Assembly (NCBI RefSeq): GCF_002803605.1
Contig: NZ_PHRG01000003.1
Location: 372,001-436,000, forward strand
Direction of reading: 5' to 3'
From: Acinetobacter pseudolwoffii
GTDB lineage: Bacteria > Pseudomonadota > Gammaproteobacteria > Pseudomonadales > Moraxellaceae
Length of the DNA: 64,000 bases
Shown piece by piece: positions 8,819 to 18,992 of this stretch (within the stretch, counting starts at the first letter, position 1; every line of letters starts with the position of its first letter). Below the pieces are notes generated by a model. It ran no database searches, was not told the DNA's origin, and saw nothing but the letters and a program-made list of their open reading frames with translations. A program made the translations under genes and the position numbers.

Positions 8819-9730
8819 TTAAAACACCGAACGATCATACTTTAATGCTTCAAGATCATAGACTTGATAGACAGCATCAAATAGGTAGCGGATATATTCA
8901 CTTTCATCCATATTACGCATGGCCATAAATACAGGACTCACAGCAAATGCATCTGCTAAAGGTATAAAGTTGAGATGGGCCAATTTAATATTTTGTGCAC
9001 TTTCCGGCGCGATACAAACACCCTCTCCCGCCGCTACAAAACCGAGTGCCAGCTGCAATTCGCGTACAATCCGCAGATTTTTAGGCTCTAATCCATACTC
9101 AGAAAATATGCCGCGCACCTGGGTGGCAAAATTAGCCTTTCCCGTATTCGGATATAAAAACAACTGCTGATCGACCAGTTCAGATAAATGTAGGCTCTCA
9201 CGTTGAGCCAATACATGACTGGCATGCGCTGCCACCACTAGACGCTCTTCACGCAACAACACCCGCTTTATGGCCGGATCCGAGATTCTTAAGCGGCCAA
9301 AACCGACATCTATACGGCCTTCTTTGAGGGCCTGAATCTGTTCATAAGTATTCATTTCCATCATCTCGATTTTGAGATAAGGATGCTGCTGTTTAAACAA
9401 AAACAGAATACGCGACAGCAAACCGAACAATAAAGAACCAACAAAACCGATGGTAATGGTGCGATCTGCAATGCCGATGCGCTTGGTCATCGACTTAATT
9501 TCTTCCGCATTAGACAAAAGTTTAACAGCGTGCTGATAGAAGAACTGACCTGCTTCTGTGGTCTTCAATGGACGGCTACCACGCTCAAATAACTGAATAT
9601 CCAGCTCTGCTTCAAGGTTTTGGATCTGTCTGCTTAAAGGAGGCTGAGCAATAAATAGTTTTTCTGCCGCTTTAGTAAAACTTTGCTCTTCTACCACTGC
9701 AACAAAATAGCGTAAATGTCTAAGTTCCAT
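8819..9730 (-). CDS. catM: LysR-type regulator CatM
   Basis: A 303-residue LysR regulator that in A. baylyi responds to cis,cis-muconate. The N-terminal winged helix (MELRHLRYFVAVVEEQSFTKAAEKL) is followed by the effector domain. I chose CatM over its paralogue BenM because of SMTKRI, GFVGSLLFGLL, ALKEGRIDVGFGRL and AAHASH, which match remembered CatM more closely. It is divergent from catB across 115 bases holding two CatM-type sites. No benM gene is present beside benA, so this may be the sole local regulator of both benzoate and catechol steps. Confidence 0.88.
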   Translation of the reverse strand: MELRHLRYFVAVVEEQSFTKAAEKLFIAQPPLSRQIQNLEAELDIQLFERGSRPLKTTEAGQFFYQHAVKLLSNAEEIKSMTKRIGIADRTITIGFVGSLLFGLLSRILFLFKQQHPYLKIEMMEMNTYEQIQALKEGRIDVGFGRLRISDPAIKRVLLREERLVVAAHASHVLAQRESLHLSELVDQQLFLYPNTGKANFATQVRGIFSEYGLEPKNLRIVRELQLALGFVAAGEGVCIAPESAQNIKLAHLNFIPLADAFAVSPVFMAMRNMDESEYIRYLFDAVYQVYDLEALKYDRSVF

Positions 9731-9738
9731 GATCTAGA

Positions 9739-9753
9739 ATACCTTTAAAGTAT
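9739..9753. promoter_or_regulatory. Perfect CatM/BenM site (ATAC-N7-GTAT)
   Basis: ATACCTTTAAAGTAT matches the dyad consensus exactly. It begins eight bases upstream of the catM start codon, where it could autoregulate catM and act as the recognition site for catB activation. Confidence 0.75.
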
Positions 9754-9790
9754 AAAAAAATGCTAAATCGATCTTAGACCAATCAACATT

Positions 9791-9805
9791 ATTCTTTTAA
9801 GGTAT
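9791..9805. promoter_or_regulatory. Second, imperfect CatM site (ATTC-N7-GTAT)
   Basis: ATTCTTTTAAGGTAT has one mismatch in the left half. Its centre is 52 bases, about five helical turns, from the perfect site, so both sites face the same side of the DNA. That is typical for LysR activation of the catB promoter. Confidence 0.6.
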
Positions 9806-9845
9806 ATCAAATCGAAGCATTAAAGCAAGAATGTGAATCCGTATT

Positions 9846-10955
9846 ATGTATAAGTCAGTTGAAACCTTGCTGGTAGAAATCCCGACCATTCGCCCTCACA
9901 AGATGGCTGTGGCGACGATGCAAACCCAGACCCTGGTCTTAGTTAAAATCACCACTGAAGATGGTTATATCGGTTGGGGTGAGGCAACGACGATCGGCGG
10001 CTTAGGTTATGGTGATGAAAGCCCGGAAAGCGTTAAAGTCAATATTGAAACTTATTTCGCCCCCCTTTTAAAGACATTATCCGGTTTAAATGTTGCACAA
10101 ACATTACAAGCGATCAAAAAGAATATTAATGGTAACCGTTTTGCCAAATGCGCGATTCAGACTGCCCTGCTAGATATTCAGGCACAGCGCATGCAGCAGC
10201 CGCTCAGTGAGGTCTTAGGTGGCCGCTTACGTGACAGTATTCCAGTGCTTTGGGTCTTGGCTTCAGGCAATACAGAAAAAGATATTGTTGAAGCAGAAAA
10301 AATGATTGCAGCAAAACGCCATAACATTTTCAAACTCAAAATTGGTTCCCGTCCAGTTGAAGAAGATGTTGAGCATGTGCTGGCGATTAAAAAAGCCTTG
10401 GGTAAAGATATTTCGATTCGTGTCGATGTCAACCGTGCCTGGTCAGAATTAGACGCCATTAAAGGGATTCAGTTGCTGCAAGACGGCGGTGTTGATCTGA
10501 TTGAGCAACCATGTGCGATTGATAACCTCGATGCAATGCGCCGTCTCACCCGACGTTTTGATATTGCCATCATGGCAGACGAATCTTTAATGGGCCCACA
10601 TTCAGCCTATGAAATTGCAAAACAAAACGGTTCATCTGTTTTTGCAGTGAAAGTTGCCCAGTCAGGTGGTCTGATCGAAGGTTGTGAAGTCGGAAATATT
10701 GCCAAACTTGCAGGAATCGATCTGTACGGCGGCACCATGCTGGAAGGTCCGGTCGGCACGATTGCTTCGGCACATGTATTTTCAACCTTTGAAACATTAG
10801 CTTTTGGTACTGAACTGTTTGGTCCTTTGCTACTGACTGAAGATATTTTGAAAACCCCACTCAACTATCAAAACTTTGAACTTGAGATTCCGAAAGGATC
10901 TGGTCTGGGGATTGAGTTGGATGAAAACAAGATTGACAACTTGCGTCGTCAATAA
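9846..10955 (+). CDS. catB: Muconate cycloisomerase
   Basis: Converts cis,cis-muconate to muconolactone in catechol ortho-cleavage; cytoplasmic. The 369 residues show the enolase-superfamily layout. An N-terminal capping domain is followed by the barrel with FKLKIGS (catalytic K-x-K), RVDVNRAW, IEQP and MADES, carrying metal ligands and the second catalytic lysine. It is first in the catB-catC-catA-ben-cat series, downstream of the CatM sites, with catC 15 bases after it. Confidence 0.95.
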   Translation: MYKSVETLLVEIPTIRPHKMAVATMQTQTLVLVKITTEDGYIGWGEATTIGGLGYGDESPESVKVNIETYFAPLLKTLSGLNVAQTLQAIKKNINGNRFAKCAIQTALLDIQAQRMQQPLSEVLGGRLRDSIPVLWVLASGNTEKDIVEAEKMIAAKRHNIFKLKIGSRPVEEDVEHVLAIKKALGKDISIRVDVNRAWSELDAIKGIQLLQDGGVDLIEQPCAIDNLDAMRRLTRRFDIAIMADESLMGPHSAYEIAKQNGSSVFAVKVAQSGGLIEGCEVGNIAKLAGIDLYGGTMLEGPVGTIASAHVFSTFETLAFGTELFGPLLLTEDILKTPLNYQNFELEIPKGSGLGIELDENKIDNLRRQ

Positions 10956-10970
10956 TTCGAGGAGATACCC

Positions 10971-11261
10971 ATGCTTTTCCATGTACGGATGGACGTGAAC
11001 ATTCCACAGGATATGCCAGTGGAACAGGCCAATGAAATCAAGGCCATTGAAAAAGCCTATTCCCACGACTTGCAACGTCAGGGTAAATGGCGCCATATCT
11101 GGCGAATCACTGGCCAGTATTCAAACATCAGTATTTTTGATGTTGAAAGCAATGAAGAATTGCACAGCCTGCTTCAGGGCCTGCCACTCTATCCCTATAT
11201 GAAGATCGAAGTGATGGCATTGAATCGTCACCCTTCTTCTATTCGTGATGACGACAGCTAA
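10971..11261 (+). CDS. catC: Muconolactone delta-isomerase
   Basis: Isomerises muconolactone to 3-oxoadipate enol-lactone. At 96 residues it has the normal family size and begins MLFHVRMDVNIPQDMP, with the conserved WRHIWRITGQYSNISIFDV core. GAGGAGA precedes the ATG. It is co-directional with catB and separated by 15 bases, so the two are almost certainly cotranscribed. In A. baylyi catI follows catC directly; here catA and the ben genes come in between. Confidence 0.95.
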   Translation: MLFHVRMDVNIPQDMPVEQANEIKAIEKAYSHDLQRQGKWRHIWRITGQYSNISIFDVESNEELHSLLQGLPLYPYMKIEVMALNRHPSSIRDDDS

Positions 11262-11278
11262 TTAAGAATATGGGAATT

Positions 11279-11298
11279 GGGGAATAACGTTATTCCCC
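11279..11298. repeat. Perfect 20-bp palindrome between catC and catA
   Basis: GGGGAATAACGTTATTCCCC can form a 10-bp stem or be a protein site. It is not followed by a T run, so a simple terminator is unlikely. It is 17 bases after the catC stop codon and could adjust expression between catBC and catA-ben. Confidence 0.5.
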
Positions 11299-11418
11299 TT
11301 CTCACAGCAAGACCAGAGGGTAACCAAACAAGGATTGTGGCCAGCAAGATTTAGCCAGCCAGAGCAAGCTAAACAGCGCGCCACATAAAAGAATGTAGAT
11401 ATACTGAGGAGTAATAGT

Positions 11419-12339
11419 ATGAATCGCCAAGAAATTGATGCATTAGTAAAACAAATGAATGTCGACACTGCGACAGGTCCTGTAGATGAGCGTGTACAGC
11501 AAATTACTGTACGTTTACTCGGTGATCTTTTCCAGGCGATCGAAGATCTTGATATTTCACAAACTGAATTGTGGAAAGGTCTTGAATACTTTACTGATGC
11601 AGGCCAAGCAAACGAGCTAGGTCTATTGGCTGCAGGTTTGGGTCTAGAGCATTACTTGGACCTACGTGCTGATGAAGCAGATGCAAAAGCAGGAATTAGC
11701 GGTGGTACACCACGTACCATTGAAGGCCCACTTTATGTCTCAGGTGCACCAGAGTCAGTTGGCTTTGCACGTATGGATGATGGTTCTGAATCAGACAAAA
11801 TCCCAACGTTGATCATTGAAGGGACAGTGACGGATACTGAAGGCAATATCATCGAAGGCGCTAAAGTTGAAATTTGGCATGCCAACAGCCTAGGGAACTA
11901 TTCATTCTTTGATAAGTCACAGTCTGATTTCAACTTACGTCGCTCTATCTTCAGTGACCAAGACGGCAAATACGTTGCACTCACAACAATGCCGGTCGGT
12001 TATGGCTGCCCTCCAGAAGGTACAACTCAGTTTGTACTGGACAAATTAGGCCGTCACGGTAACCGTCCATCGCATGTGCATTACTTCGTATCTGCACCGG
12101 GCTACCGCAAGCTGACCACTCAATTCAACATCGAAGGCGACCAGTACCTGTGGGATGACTTTGCATTCGCAACCCGTGAAGGCCTGGTGGCAACTGCGGT
12201 GGATGTGACTGATGAAGCTGAAATTGCAAAACGTGGCTTAAAAGGTCCTTTCAAACACATCCAGTTCGATATTGAACTTGTCAAAGAACAAGCTGCTGCA
12301 CCAACGACTGAAGTTGATCGTCGCCGCGCTAGCGCTTAA
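11419..12339 (+). CDS. catA: Catechol 1,2-dioxygenase
   Basis: Intradiol ring cleavage of catechol to cis,cis-muconate, using Fe(III). The 306 residues have the family's N-terminal helical dimerisation region and a C-terminal beta domain. The Tyr/His iron ligands lie in the GNYSFFDKS and RPSHVHYFVSAPGYR regions. GAGGAG lies about nine bases before the ATG. It sits 157 bases after catC, a gap that could hold a further promoter, and 74 bases before benA. The order catB-catC-catA is one I recall from A. lwoffii rather than A. baylyi. Confidence 0.95.
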   Translation: MNRQEIDALVKQMNVDTATGPVDERVQQITVRLLGDLFQAIEDLDISQTELWKGLEYFTDAGQANELGLLAAGLGLEHYLDLRADEADAKAGISGGTPRTIEGPLYVSGAPESVGFARMDDGSESDKIPTLIIEGTVTDTEGNIIEGAKVEIWHANSLGNYSFFDKSQSDFNLRRSIFSDQDGKYVALTTMPVGYGCPPEGTTQFVLDKLGRHGNRPSHVHYFVSAPGYRKLTTQFNIEGDQYLWDDFAFATREGLVATAVDVTDEAEIAKRGLKGPFKHIQFDIELVKEQAAAPTTEVDRRRASA

Positions 12340-12413
12340 TACAACTATAGAAGCGGGGTATGTTTCAAAGATATATCCCGCTGACTTCCCCCCAGGAAAG
12401 TCGGAGAAAGGAC

Positions 12414-13802
12414 ATGCCTCGTATTCCCGTAATTAACACCAGCCATTTAGATCGCATTGACGAATTGCTGGTGGATGATTTTGAATCTGGTGAATTTAAA
12501 CTGCACCGTTCAGTATTCACAGATCAAGCCCTGTTTGACCTAGAGATGAAATACATCTTTGAAAGCAACTGGGTTTATCTGGCACATGAAAGCCAGATTC
12601 CAAACAACAACGATTTCTATACCACTTATATGGGTCGTCAACCCATTATCATTGCACGTAACCGTCAAGGTGAACTGAATGCAATGATTAATGCCTGTTC
12701 GCATCGCGGTGCACAGTTGTGCCGTAACAAGAAAGGCAATAAAGCGACCTATACTTGCCCATTCCATGGCTGGACTTTCAATAACTCCGGTAAGTTATTA
12801 AAGGTTAAAGACCCGGCTGAGGCAGGTTATTCAGACTGTTTTAATAAAGACGGTTCACATGACCTGAAAAAAGTAGCGCGCTTTGAAAACTATAAAGGCT
12901 TCCTGTTTGGTAGTTTGAATCCGGATGTTCCTTCTCTGGAAGAATACCTGGGTGAAGCAACCAAAATCATTGACATGATCGTGGGTCAGTCTGAGCAAGG
13001 TCTGGAAGTATTACGTGGTTCTTCAACTTATACCTATGAAGGCAACTGGAAGTTAACTGCTGAAAACGGTGCCGATGGTTATCACGTGTCTGCTGTACAC
13101 TGGAACTATGCTGCCACGACTCAGCAACGTAAAGAAAAAGAAGCGGGTGACAATATCCGTGCCATGAGCGCAGGTTCATGGGGTAAACAAGGCGGTGGTT
13201 CTTACGGCTTTGAACATGGTCACATGCTACTTTGGACGCAATGGGCCAACCCGGAAGACCGCCCTAACTTTGCCAAGAAAGATGAATACACCGAGCAATA
13301 TGGCGAAGCCATGGCGAAATGGATGATCGAACGTTCACGTAACCTGTGTATCTATCCAAACGTTTACTTCATGGATCAGTTCGGTTCACAAATTCGTGTA
13401 CTGCGCCCGATTTCTGTCGATAAGACTGAAGTGACCATCTACTGTATCGCGCCTGTCGGTGAAGAGCCTGAAGCGCGTACACGTCGTATCCGTCAGTATG
13501 AGGATTTCTTTAACGCATCAGGTATGGCAACGCCAGACGATCTTGAAGAATTCCGTGCCTGTCAGGCCGGTTATGCCGGTATCGCGCTGGAATGGAACGA
13601 TATGTGTCGCGGTTCTAAACACTGGATTCAAGGTCCTGATGATGCTGCCAATGAAATCGGTTTAAAACCAAAACTGTCTGGTATTAAAACTGAAGATGAA
13701 GGTCTATACCTGTCTCAGCACCAGTACTGGTTAGAATTGATCAAAAAAGGTATTGCGACTGAGAAAGAAATTGCAGCATCAACTGAAGGAGAAAACGCAT
13801 GA
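12414..13802 (+). CDS. benA: Benzoate 1,2-dioxygenase large (alpha) subunit
   Basis: Ring-hydroxylating oxygenase component that dihydroxylates benzoate. The Rieske 2Fe-2S motif C-x-H ... C-x2-H appears in [11 protein letters not shown] and TYTCPFHGW. The mononuclear iron site includes [13 protein letters not shown] start at [15 protein letters not shown], as in remembered ADP1 BenA, with GGAGAAAGG before it, rather than 18 codons upstream. That gives 462 residues. The stop overlaps the benB start by four bases, so the two subunits are translationally coupled. Confidence 0.95.
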   Translation: MPRIPVINTSHLDRIDELLVDDFESGEFKLHRSVFTDQALFDLEMKYIFESNWVYLAHESQIPNNNDFYTTYMGRQPIIIARNRQGELNAMINACSHRGAQLCRNKKGNKATYTCPFHGWTFNNSGKLLKVKDPAEAGYSDCFNKDGSHDLKKVARFENYKGFLFGSLNPDVPSLEEYLGEATKIIDMIVGQSEQGLEVLRGSSTYTYEGNWKLTAENGADGYHVSAVHWNYAATTQQRKEKEAGDNIRAMSAGSWGKQGGGSYGFEHGHMLLWTQWANPEDRPNFAKKDEYTEQYGEAMAKWMIERSRNLCIYPNVYFMDQFGSQIRVLRPISVDKTEVTIYCIAPVGEEPEARTRRIRQYEDFFNASGMATPDDLEEFRACQAGYAGIALEWNDMCRGSKHWIQGPDDAANEIGLKPKLSGIKTEDEGLYLSQHQYWLELIKKGIATEKEIAASTEGENA

Positions 13803-14290
13803 GCGACATCACTTTAGAAAATATTGCTCAGTTCCTGTATCAAGAAGCCCGCTTTTTAGATGATGAACAATGGGATGACTGGTTAACTTGTTATGCCCCT
13901 ACTGCGTCTTTCTGGATGCCAGCTTGGGATGATGATGACAAACTGACCACAGATCCGCAGTCTGAAATCTCGTTGATTTACTATCCAGATCGTCAAGGTT
14001 TAGAAGACCGCGTGTTCCGGATCAAGACTGAACGTTCATCTGCAACCATGCCGGACACACGTACCTGCCATAACCTCAGCAATATTGAAATTGTTGAACG
14101 TGATGGCGACAAAGTGACTGTACGTTTTAACTGGAATACTTTGAGCTTCCGTTACAAAACAAGTTACAGCTATTTCGGTATGTCTCGTTATGAAATCGAT
14201 TTCTCAGGCGATAAACCACAAATTTTAAGCAAATACGTGGTACTGAAAAACGATTACATCAACCAGGTTATCGACATTTATCACCTCTAA
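13799..14290 (+). CDS. benB: Benzoate 1,2-dioxygenase small (beta) subunit
   Basis: The 163-residue beta subunit of the Rieske oxygenase, structural partner of BenA in the alpha3beta3 enzyme. It has the cystatin-like beta-subunit fold, with [16 protein letters not shown] near the start and [24 protein letters not shown] in two neighbouring strands further on. Its ATG overlaps the benA stop (ATGA). The benC start follows after about 90 bases. Confidence 0.93.
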   Translation: MSDITLENIAQFLYQEARFLDDEQWDDWLTCYAPTASFWMPAWDDDDKLTTDPQSEISLIYYPDRQGLEDRVFRIKTERSSATMPDTRTCHNLSNIEIVERDGDKVTVRFNWNTLSFRYKTSYSYFGMSRYEIDFSGDKPQILSKYVVLKNDYINQVIDIYHL

Positions 14291-14308
14291 GACTGTTTTT
14301 ACAGCTAG

Positions 14309-15397
<1,089 letters not shown>

Positions 15398-15414
15398 TAG
15401 AGGGAATTTGTTCA

Positions 15415-16200
15415 ATGTCTAATCGTCAAAGATTTGAAAATAAAGTCGTAATCGTGACCGGTGCCGCGCAAGGCATCGGTCGTGGTGTCGCGCTGCAAGT
15501 GGCGAGCGAAGGTGCTCAAGTCGTCATGGCTGACCTTTCCCCTTATGTGGAAGAAGTTCTGGCTGAAATTGAAGCCACTGGCGGTGATGCGATTACCGTC
15601 AAAGCCAATCTGGAAACGTTTGCTGGTGCTCAATCAGTCGTTGAAAAAGCGCTAGAAACCTATGGTCGTGTTGATGCGCTCATCAACAACGTCGGTGGCG
15701 CGATCTGGATGAAACCTTTCGAAGAATTTTCTGAAGAGGAAATTATCAAGGAAGTGAACCGTTCATTGTTCCCGACCTTGTGGTGCTGCCGCGCAGTTCT
15801 TCCGGAAATGATTAAAAATCAGAAAGGTACCATTGTAAACGTATCTTCTATTGCGACACGCGGGATTAACCGTGTGCCATATTCAGCATCTAAAGGTGGT
15901 GTGAACGGCCTGACCGCTTCCCTTGCCTTTGAACATGCCAAAGATGGTATCCGTGTCAATGCAATCGCAACGGGTGGCACTGAAGCACCACCCCGTAAAG
16001 TACCGCGCAATGCCAATCCACTGACTGAATCTGAAAAGGAATGGATGCAGCAAGTGGTTGATCAGACCATTGACCGTACGTTTATGGGACGCTACGGTAC
16101 GATTCAGGAGCAAGTGAATGCGATTGTATTCCTGGCTTCCGATGAATCATCTTATATGACAGGTACCGTGGTACCAGTCGGTGGTGGTGATCAAGGCTAG
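15415..16200 (+). CDS. benD: 1,6-dihydroxycyclohexa-2,4-diene-1-carboxylate dehydrogenase
   Basis: Oxidises the benzoate cis-diol with NAD+ and loss of CO2, giving catechol. The 261-residue short-chain dehydrogenase shows the Rossmann motif GAAQGIGRGVA (near residue 16) and the catalytic Y-x3-K in YSASKGG. GAGGGAA precedes the start, 17 bases after benC. Its product is the substrate of CatA encoded upstream in the same series. Confidence 0.94.
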   Translation: MSNRQRFENKVVIVTGAAQGIGRGVALQVASEGAQVVMADLSPYVEEVLAEIEATGGDAITVKANLETFAGAQSVVEKALETYGRVDALINNVGGAIWMKPFEEFSEEEIIKEVNRSLFPTLWCCRAVLPEMIKNQKGTIVNVSSIATRGINRVPYSASKGGVNGLTASLAFEHAKDGIRVNAIATGGTEAPPRKVPRNANPLTESEKEWMQQVVDQTIDRTFMGRYGTIQEQVNAIVFLASDESSYMTGTVVPVGGGDQG

Positions 16201-16258
16201 TCCTGATCATCACGATTTTTAACAGGCTCATGGTTAGACGCAAGGAGGCACATCACCA

Positions 16259-17479
16259 ATGAATACCCTGTTTCAGACATTAAAAAATGATTGGTCAATT
16301 TCAGCAACTGTTGCAGGATTCTTAGCAGTGCTGATTTCCTATTCAGGGCCACTGATCATTTTTTTCCAGGCGGCACAGCAAGCCCAGGTTTCCCCGGACA
16401 TGATGATTTCATGGATTTGGGGAATTTCTATTGGTGCCGCACTCGCAGGTATCTTTTTATCGATTAAATACAAAATACCTGTCGTTACCGCTTGGTCTGC
16501 ACCCGGAACAGCTTTATTAGTCACGCTGTTTCCCGATATTTCGCTCAATGAAGCGGTTGCTGCCTATATCACCTCTGCCGTGGTGATTTTTTTCATTGGG
16601 ATCACCGGTTATTTTGATAAATTGCTGTCCTGGATTCCTCAGGAAGTCGCTGCCGGAATGATGGCAGGGATCTTATTGCAGTTTGGTTTAGGGCTGTTTA
16701 CCGCGACCGATACCATGCCCTATATCGTCTTTGGCATGCTGGCGGTATTTTTGCTGGCCAAGCGTTTCAGTCCACGCTATGCCATGGTCTGGGTACTGGT
16801 TGCCGGTGTGGTTTTAAGTATGTTACTGGGCAAGATTAACCCGGTCACGGCAGATTTTAGTCTGGCAATTCCGCAATTTATTGCACCGGAATGGACCTGG
16901 AGTTCAACCCTGAATCTGGCCCTCCCCCTGATTCTGGTCAGCCTGTCTGGCCAGTTTTTACCGGGAATGGCGATTATCAAACTCAGTGGTTATGACATGC
17001 CAGCCAAGCCAATTATTAGTGCAACCAGTATTGCCTCGCTTGCAGTGGCCTGTGTGGGGGGTATTACCATCGTATTGGCATCTATCACAGCTGCTTTGTG
17101 TCTGGGGAAAGATGCCCACGAGCTGAAAGAAAAGCGTTATATCGCTGGTGTGGCGAATGGGCTTTTTTACATTTTAGGCGGGTTATTTGCCGGCAGCATT
17201 GTCATGCTTTTTAGCCTGATGCCCAAAGAATTAATTGCGGCTTTGGCAGGACTGGCATTACTGGGTGCGATTGCAACTAACATTTCCGTGGCAATGGGCA
17301 AAGAGTCGCAACGTGATGCAGCACTGATCACCTTTTTAGCGACTGCTTCCGGCATGCATTTCTTGGGACTGAGTTCAGTCTTTTGGGGAATTTGCATTGG
17401 CCTGGTAGCACATTTTCTGCTGTCACAGAAAAACCGTAACGCAGTTCCGGTTACAGCATCAGATTCAAAACGAGTTTAA
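16259..17479 (+). CDS. benE: Benzoate/H+ symporter BenE family membrane protein
   Basis: A 406-residue inner-membrane protein with about twelve hydrophobic segments, of the BenE transporter family. Features include LISYSGPLIIFFQAAQ in the first segment and MAIIKLSGYDMPAKPI in mid-protein. It follows benD in the same series with AAGGAGG before the start. Together with BenK and BenP it gives two inner-membrane routes and one outer-membrane route for benzoate within 12 kb. Its transport role rests on family knowledge. Confidence 0.9.
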   Translation: MNTLFQTLKNDWSISATVAGFLAVLISYSGPLIIFFQAAQQAQVSPDMMISWIWGISIGAALAGIFLSIKYKIPVVTAWSAPGTALLVTLFPDISLNEAVAAYITSAVVIFFIGITGYFDKLLSWIPQEVAAGMMAGILLQFGLGLFTATDTMPYIVFGMLAVFLLAKRFSPRYAMVWVLVAGVVLSMLLGKINPVTADFSLAIPQFIAPEWTWSSTLNLALPLILVSLSGQFLPGMAIIKLSGYDMPAKPIISATSIASLAVACVGGITIVLASITAALCLGKDAHELKEKRYIAGVANGLFYILGGLFAGSIVMLFSLMPKELIAALAGLALLGAIATNISVAMGKESQRDAALITFLATASGMHFLGLSSVFWGICIGLVAHFLLSQKNRNAVPVTASDSKRV

Positions 17480-17516
17480 AGACATCCATCAGTTTAGGAT
17501 ATGTAAGGACCAGATT

Positions 17517-18188
17517 ATGATAGATAAAAGTTCATTATCATTGAAAGAAGCACTCTCCCAGATCAAGGACGGTTCTACCATTATGATCGGTGGTTTCGGT
17601 ACAGCGGGTCAGCCTGCTGAACTGATTGATGGTCTGATCGAATTGGGTATTAAAGACCTGATTATTGTCAACAACAATGCCGGTAATGGCGATTATGGTC
17701 TGGCGAAACTGCTTAAAGCTGGCGCTGTGCGTAAAATTATCTGTTCTTTCCCGCGTCAGTCTGATTCCTGGGTATTTGACGAGTTATATCGTGCTGGAAA
17801 AATTGAACTGGAACTGGTGCCGCAAGGTAATCTGGCTTGCCGTATTCAGGCAGCAGGTATGGGCTTAGGTCCAATCTACACGCCTACCGGTTTTGGTACC
17901 TTGCTGGCGGAAGGCAAACCGACCATGAACTACGAAGGCAAAGACTACGTTTTAGAAAATCCAATTAAAGCTGACTTTGCTTTAATCAAAGCCTCTAAGG
18001 GTGACCGCTGGGGCAATCTGGTGTATCGCAAGTCTGCACGTAACTTTGGCCCGATCATGGCGATGGCGGCAGATATCACCATTGCTCAGGTGTCTGAAGT
18101 GGTGGAACTCGGTGCACTGGATCCAGAACACATCATCACCCCTGGAATTTTTGTTCAACACGTTGTTCAAGTTAAACCTGCACAATAA
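17517..18188 (+). CDS. catI: 3-oxoadipate CoA-transferase subunit A
   Basis: With CatJ, moves CoA from succinyl-CoA to 3-oxoadipate. The 223-residue alpha subunit has the glycine-rich IMIGGFGTAGQPAELIDGL and the ADFALIKASKGDRWGNLVYR region of class I CoA-transferases. The gene is 37 bases after benE and 19 before catJ. The symbol catI follows its place in the catechol branch; pcaI encodes a nearly identical enzyme elsewhere in Acinetobacter. Confidence 0.92.
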   Translation: MIDKSSLSLKEALSQIKDGSTIMIGGFGTAGQPAELIDGLIELGIKDLIIVNNNAGNGDYGLAKLLKAGAVRKIICSFPRQSDSWVFDELYRAGKIELELVPQGNLACRIQAAGMGLGPIYTPTGFGTLLAEGKPTMNYEGKDYVLENPIKADFALIKASKGDRWGNLVYRKSARNFGPIMAMAADITIAQVSEVVELGALDPEHIITPGIFVQHVVQVKPAQ

Positions 18189-18207
18189 TTGGCATCGGAG
18201 ATAAATA

Positions 18208-18861
18208 ATGAGCTATACCAAACTGACCCGTGACCAGATCGCTGAACGTGTGGCACAAGACATTCCTGATGGTGCCTATGTCAACCTGGGCATCGGCTTG
18301 CCAACCAAAATTTCCAGCTACCTGCCTTCGGATAAAGATGTATTCCTGCATTCTGAAAATGGCCTGTTGGCTTTTGGTCCTCCTCCTGCTGAAGAAGACC
18401 GTGATCCAGAGCTGATCAATGCTGGTAAAGAATTCGTAACCTTACTGGAAGGGGGTTCATTCTTCCATCATGGTGATTCCTTCGCGATGATGCGTGGCGG
18501 TCATTTAGACATCGCGGTATTGGGTGCCTTCCAGATTGCTGAAAATGGTGATCTGGCCAACTGGCATACTGGCGCACCGGATGCGATTCCGGCTGTTGGC
18601 GGTGCAATGGATTTGGCTGTGGGTGCCAAGAAAGTCTTTATTACCACCGATCACGTCACGAAGAAAGGCGAGCCAAAAATTGTGGCTGAACTGTCTTATC
18701 CGGCGACTGGTTTGAAATGTGTGGATCGTATCTATACCGACCTGTGTGTGATTGATATCACCAGCGAAGGCATGAAAGTGATTGAGAAAGTCGAAGGTCT
18801 GTCATTCGAAGAATTGCAGTCATTGACTGGCGCCAAGCTGATTGATGCGACTCAGGCTTAA
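18208..18861 (+). CDS. catJ: 3-oxoadipate CoA-transferase subunit B
   Basis: The 217-residue beta subunit carries the catalytic glutamate in FLHSENGLLAFGP. It has the glycine-rich VNLGIGLPTKIS at the front and DLAVGAKKVFITTDH in the second half. GGAG lies before the ATG. Directly after the stop codon comes a G/C-rich hairpin repeat and then catF. Confidence 0.92.
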   Translation: MSYTKLTRDQIAERVAQDIPDGAYVNLGIGLPTKISSYLPSDKDVFLHSENGLLAFGPPPAEEDRDPELINAGKEFVTLLEGGSFFHHGDSFAMMRGGHLDIAVLGAFQIAENGDLANWHTGAPDAIPAVGGAMDLAVGAKKVFITTDHVTKKGEPKIVAELSYPATGLKCVDRIYTDLCVIDITSEGMKVIEKVEGLSFEELQSLTGAKLIDATQA

Positions 18862-18862
18862 A

Positions 18863-18972
18863 AATCCCTCCTGACCTCCCTGAGCGAGTTTTAAAGCATT
18901 GCTTTTAAAACTCAGCGCAAGAAAGGGAGGGAAAAAGTCCCCCTTTGCAAAAGGGGGATTTAGGGGGATTAA
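18863..18972. repeat. REP-like palindromic repeat between catJ and catF
   Basis: Two hairpins lie side by side. The first pairs GAGTTTTAAA with TTTAAAACTC, inside an outer CTCCCT/AGGGAG arm. The second is CCCCCTTT-GC-AAAAGGGGG followed by TTTAGGGGGATT. The left edge, AAAATCCCTCCTGACCTCCC, is the inverted counterpart of the repeat on the far side of catF at 20241-20261. Its GC content and structure stand out from the neighbours. Confidence 0.75.
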
Positions 18973-18992
18973 AAAATCAAAGGATTAAACAA

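Noticed and set aside
9767..9782. TCGATCTTAGACCAAT in the catM-catB gap resembles the TTCGGTYTAAGACCGT motif
   Set aside because: Only about 12 of 16 bases match and one arm of the inverted repeat is lost; probably chance in an AT-rich regulatory region.
12360..12413. An 18-codon N-terminal extension of benA
   Set aside because: The start at [13 protein letters not shown] matches remembered BenA and has a better ribosome-binding site.
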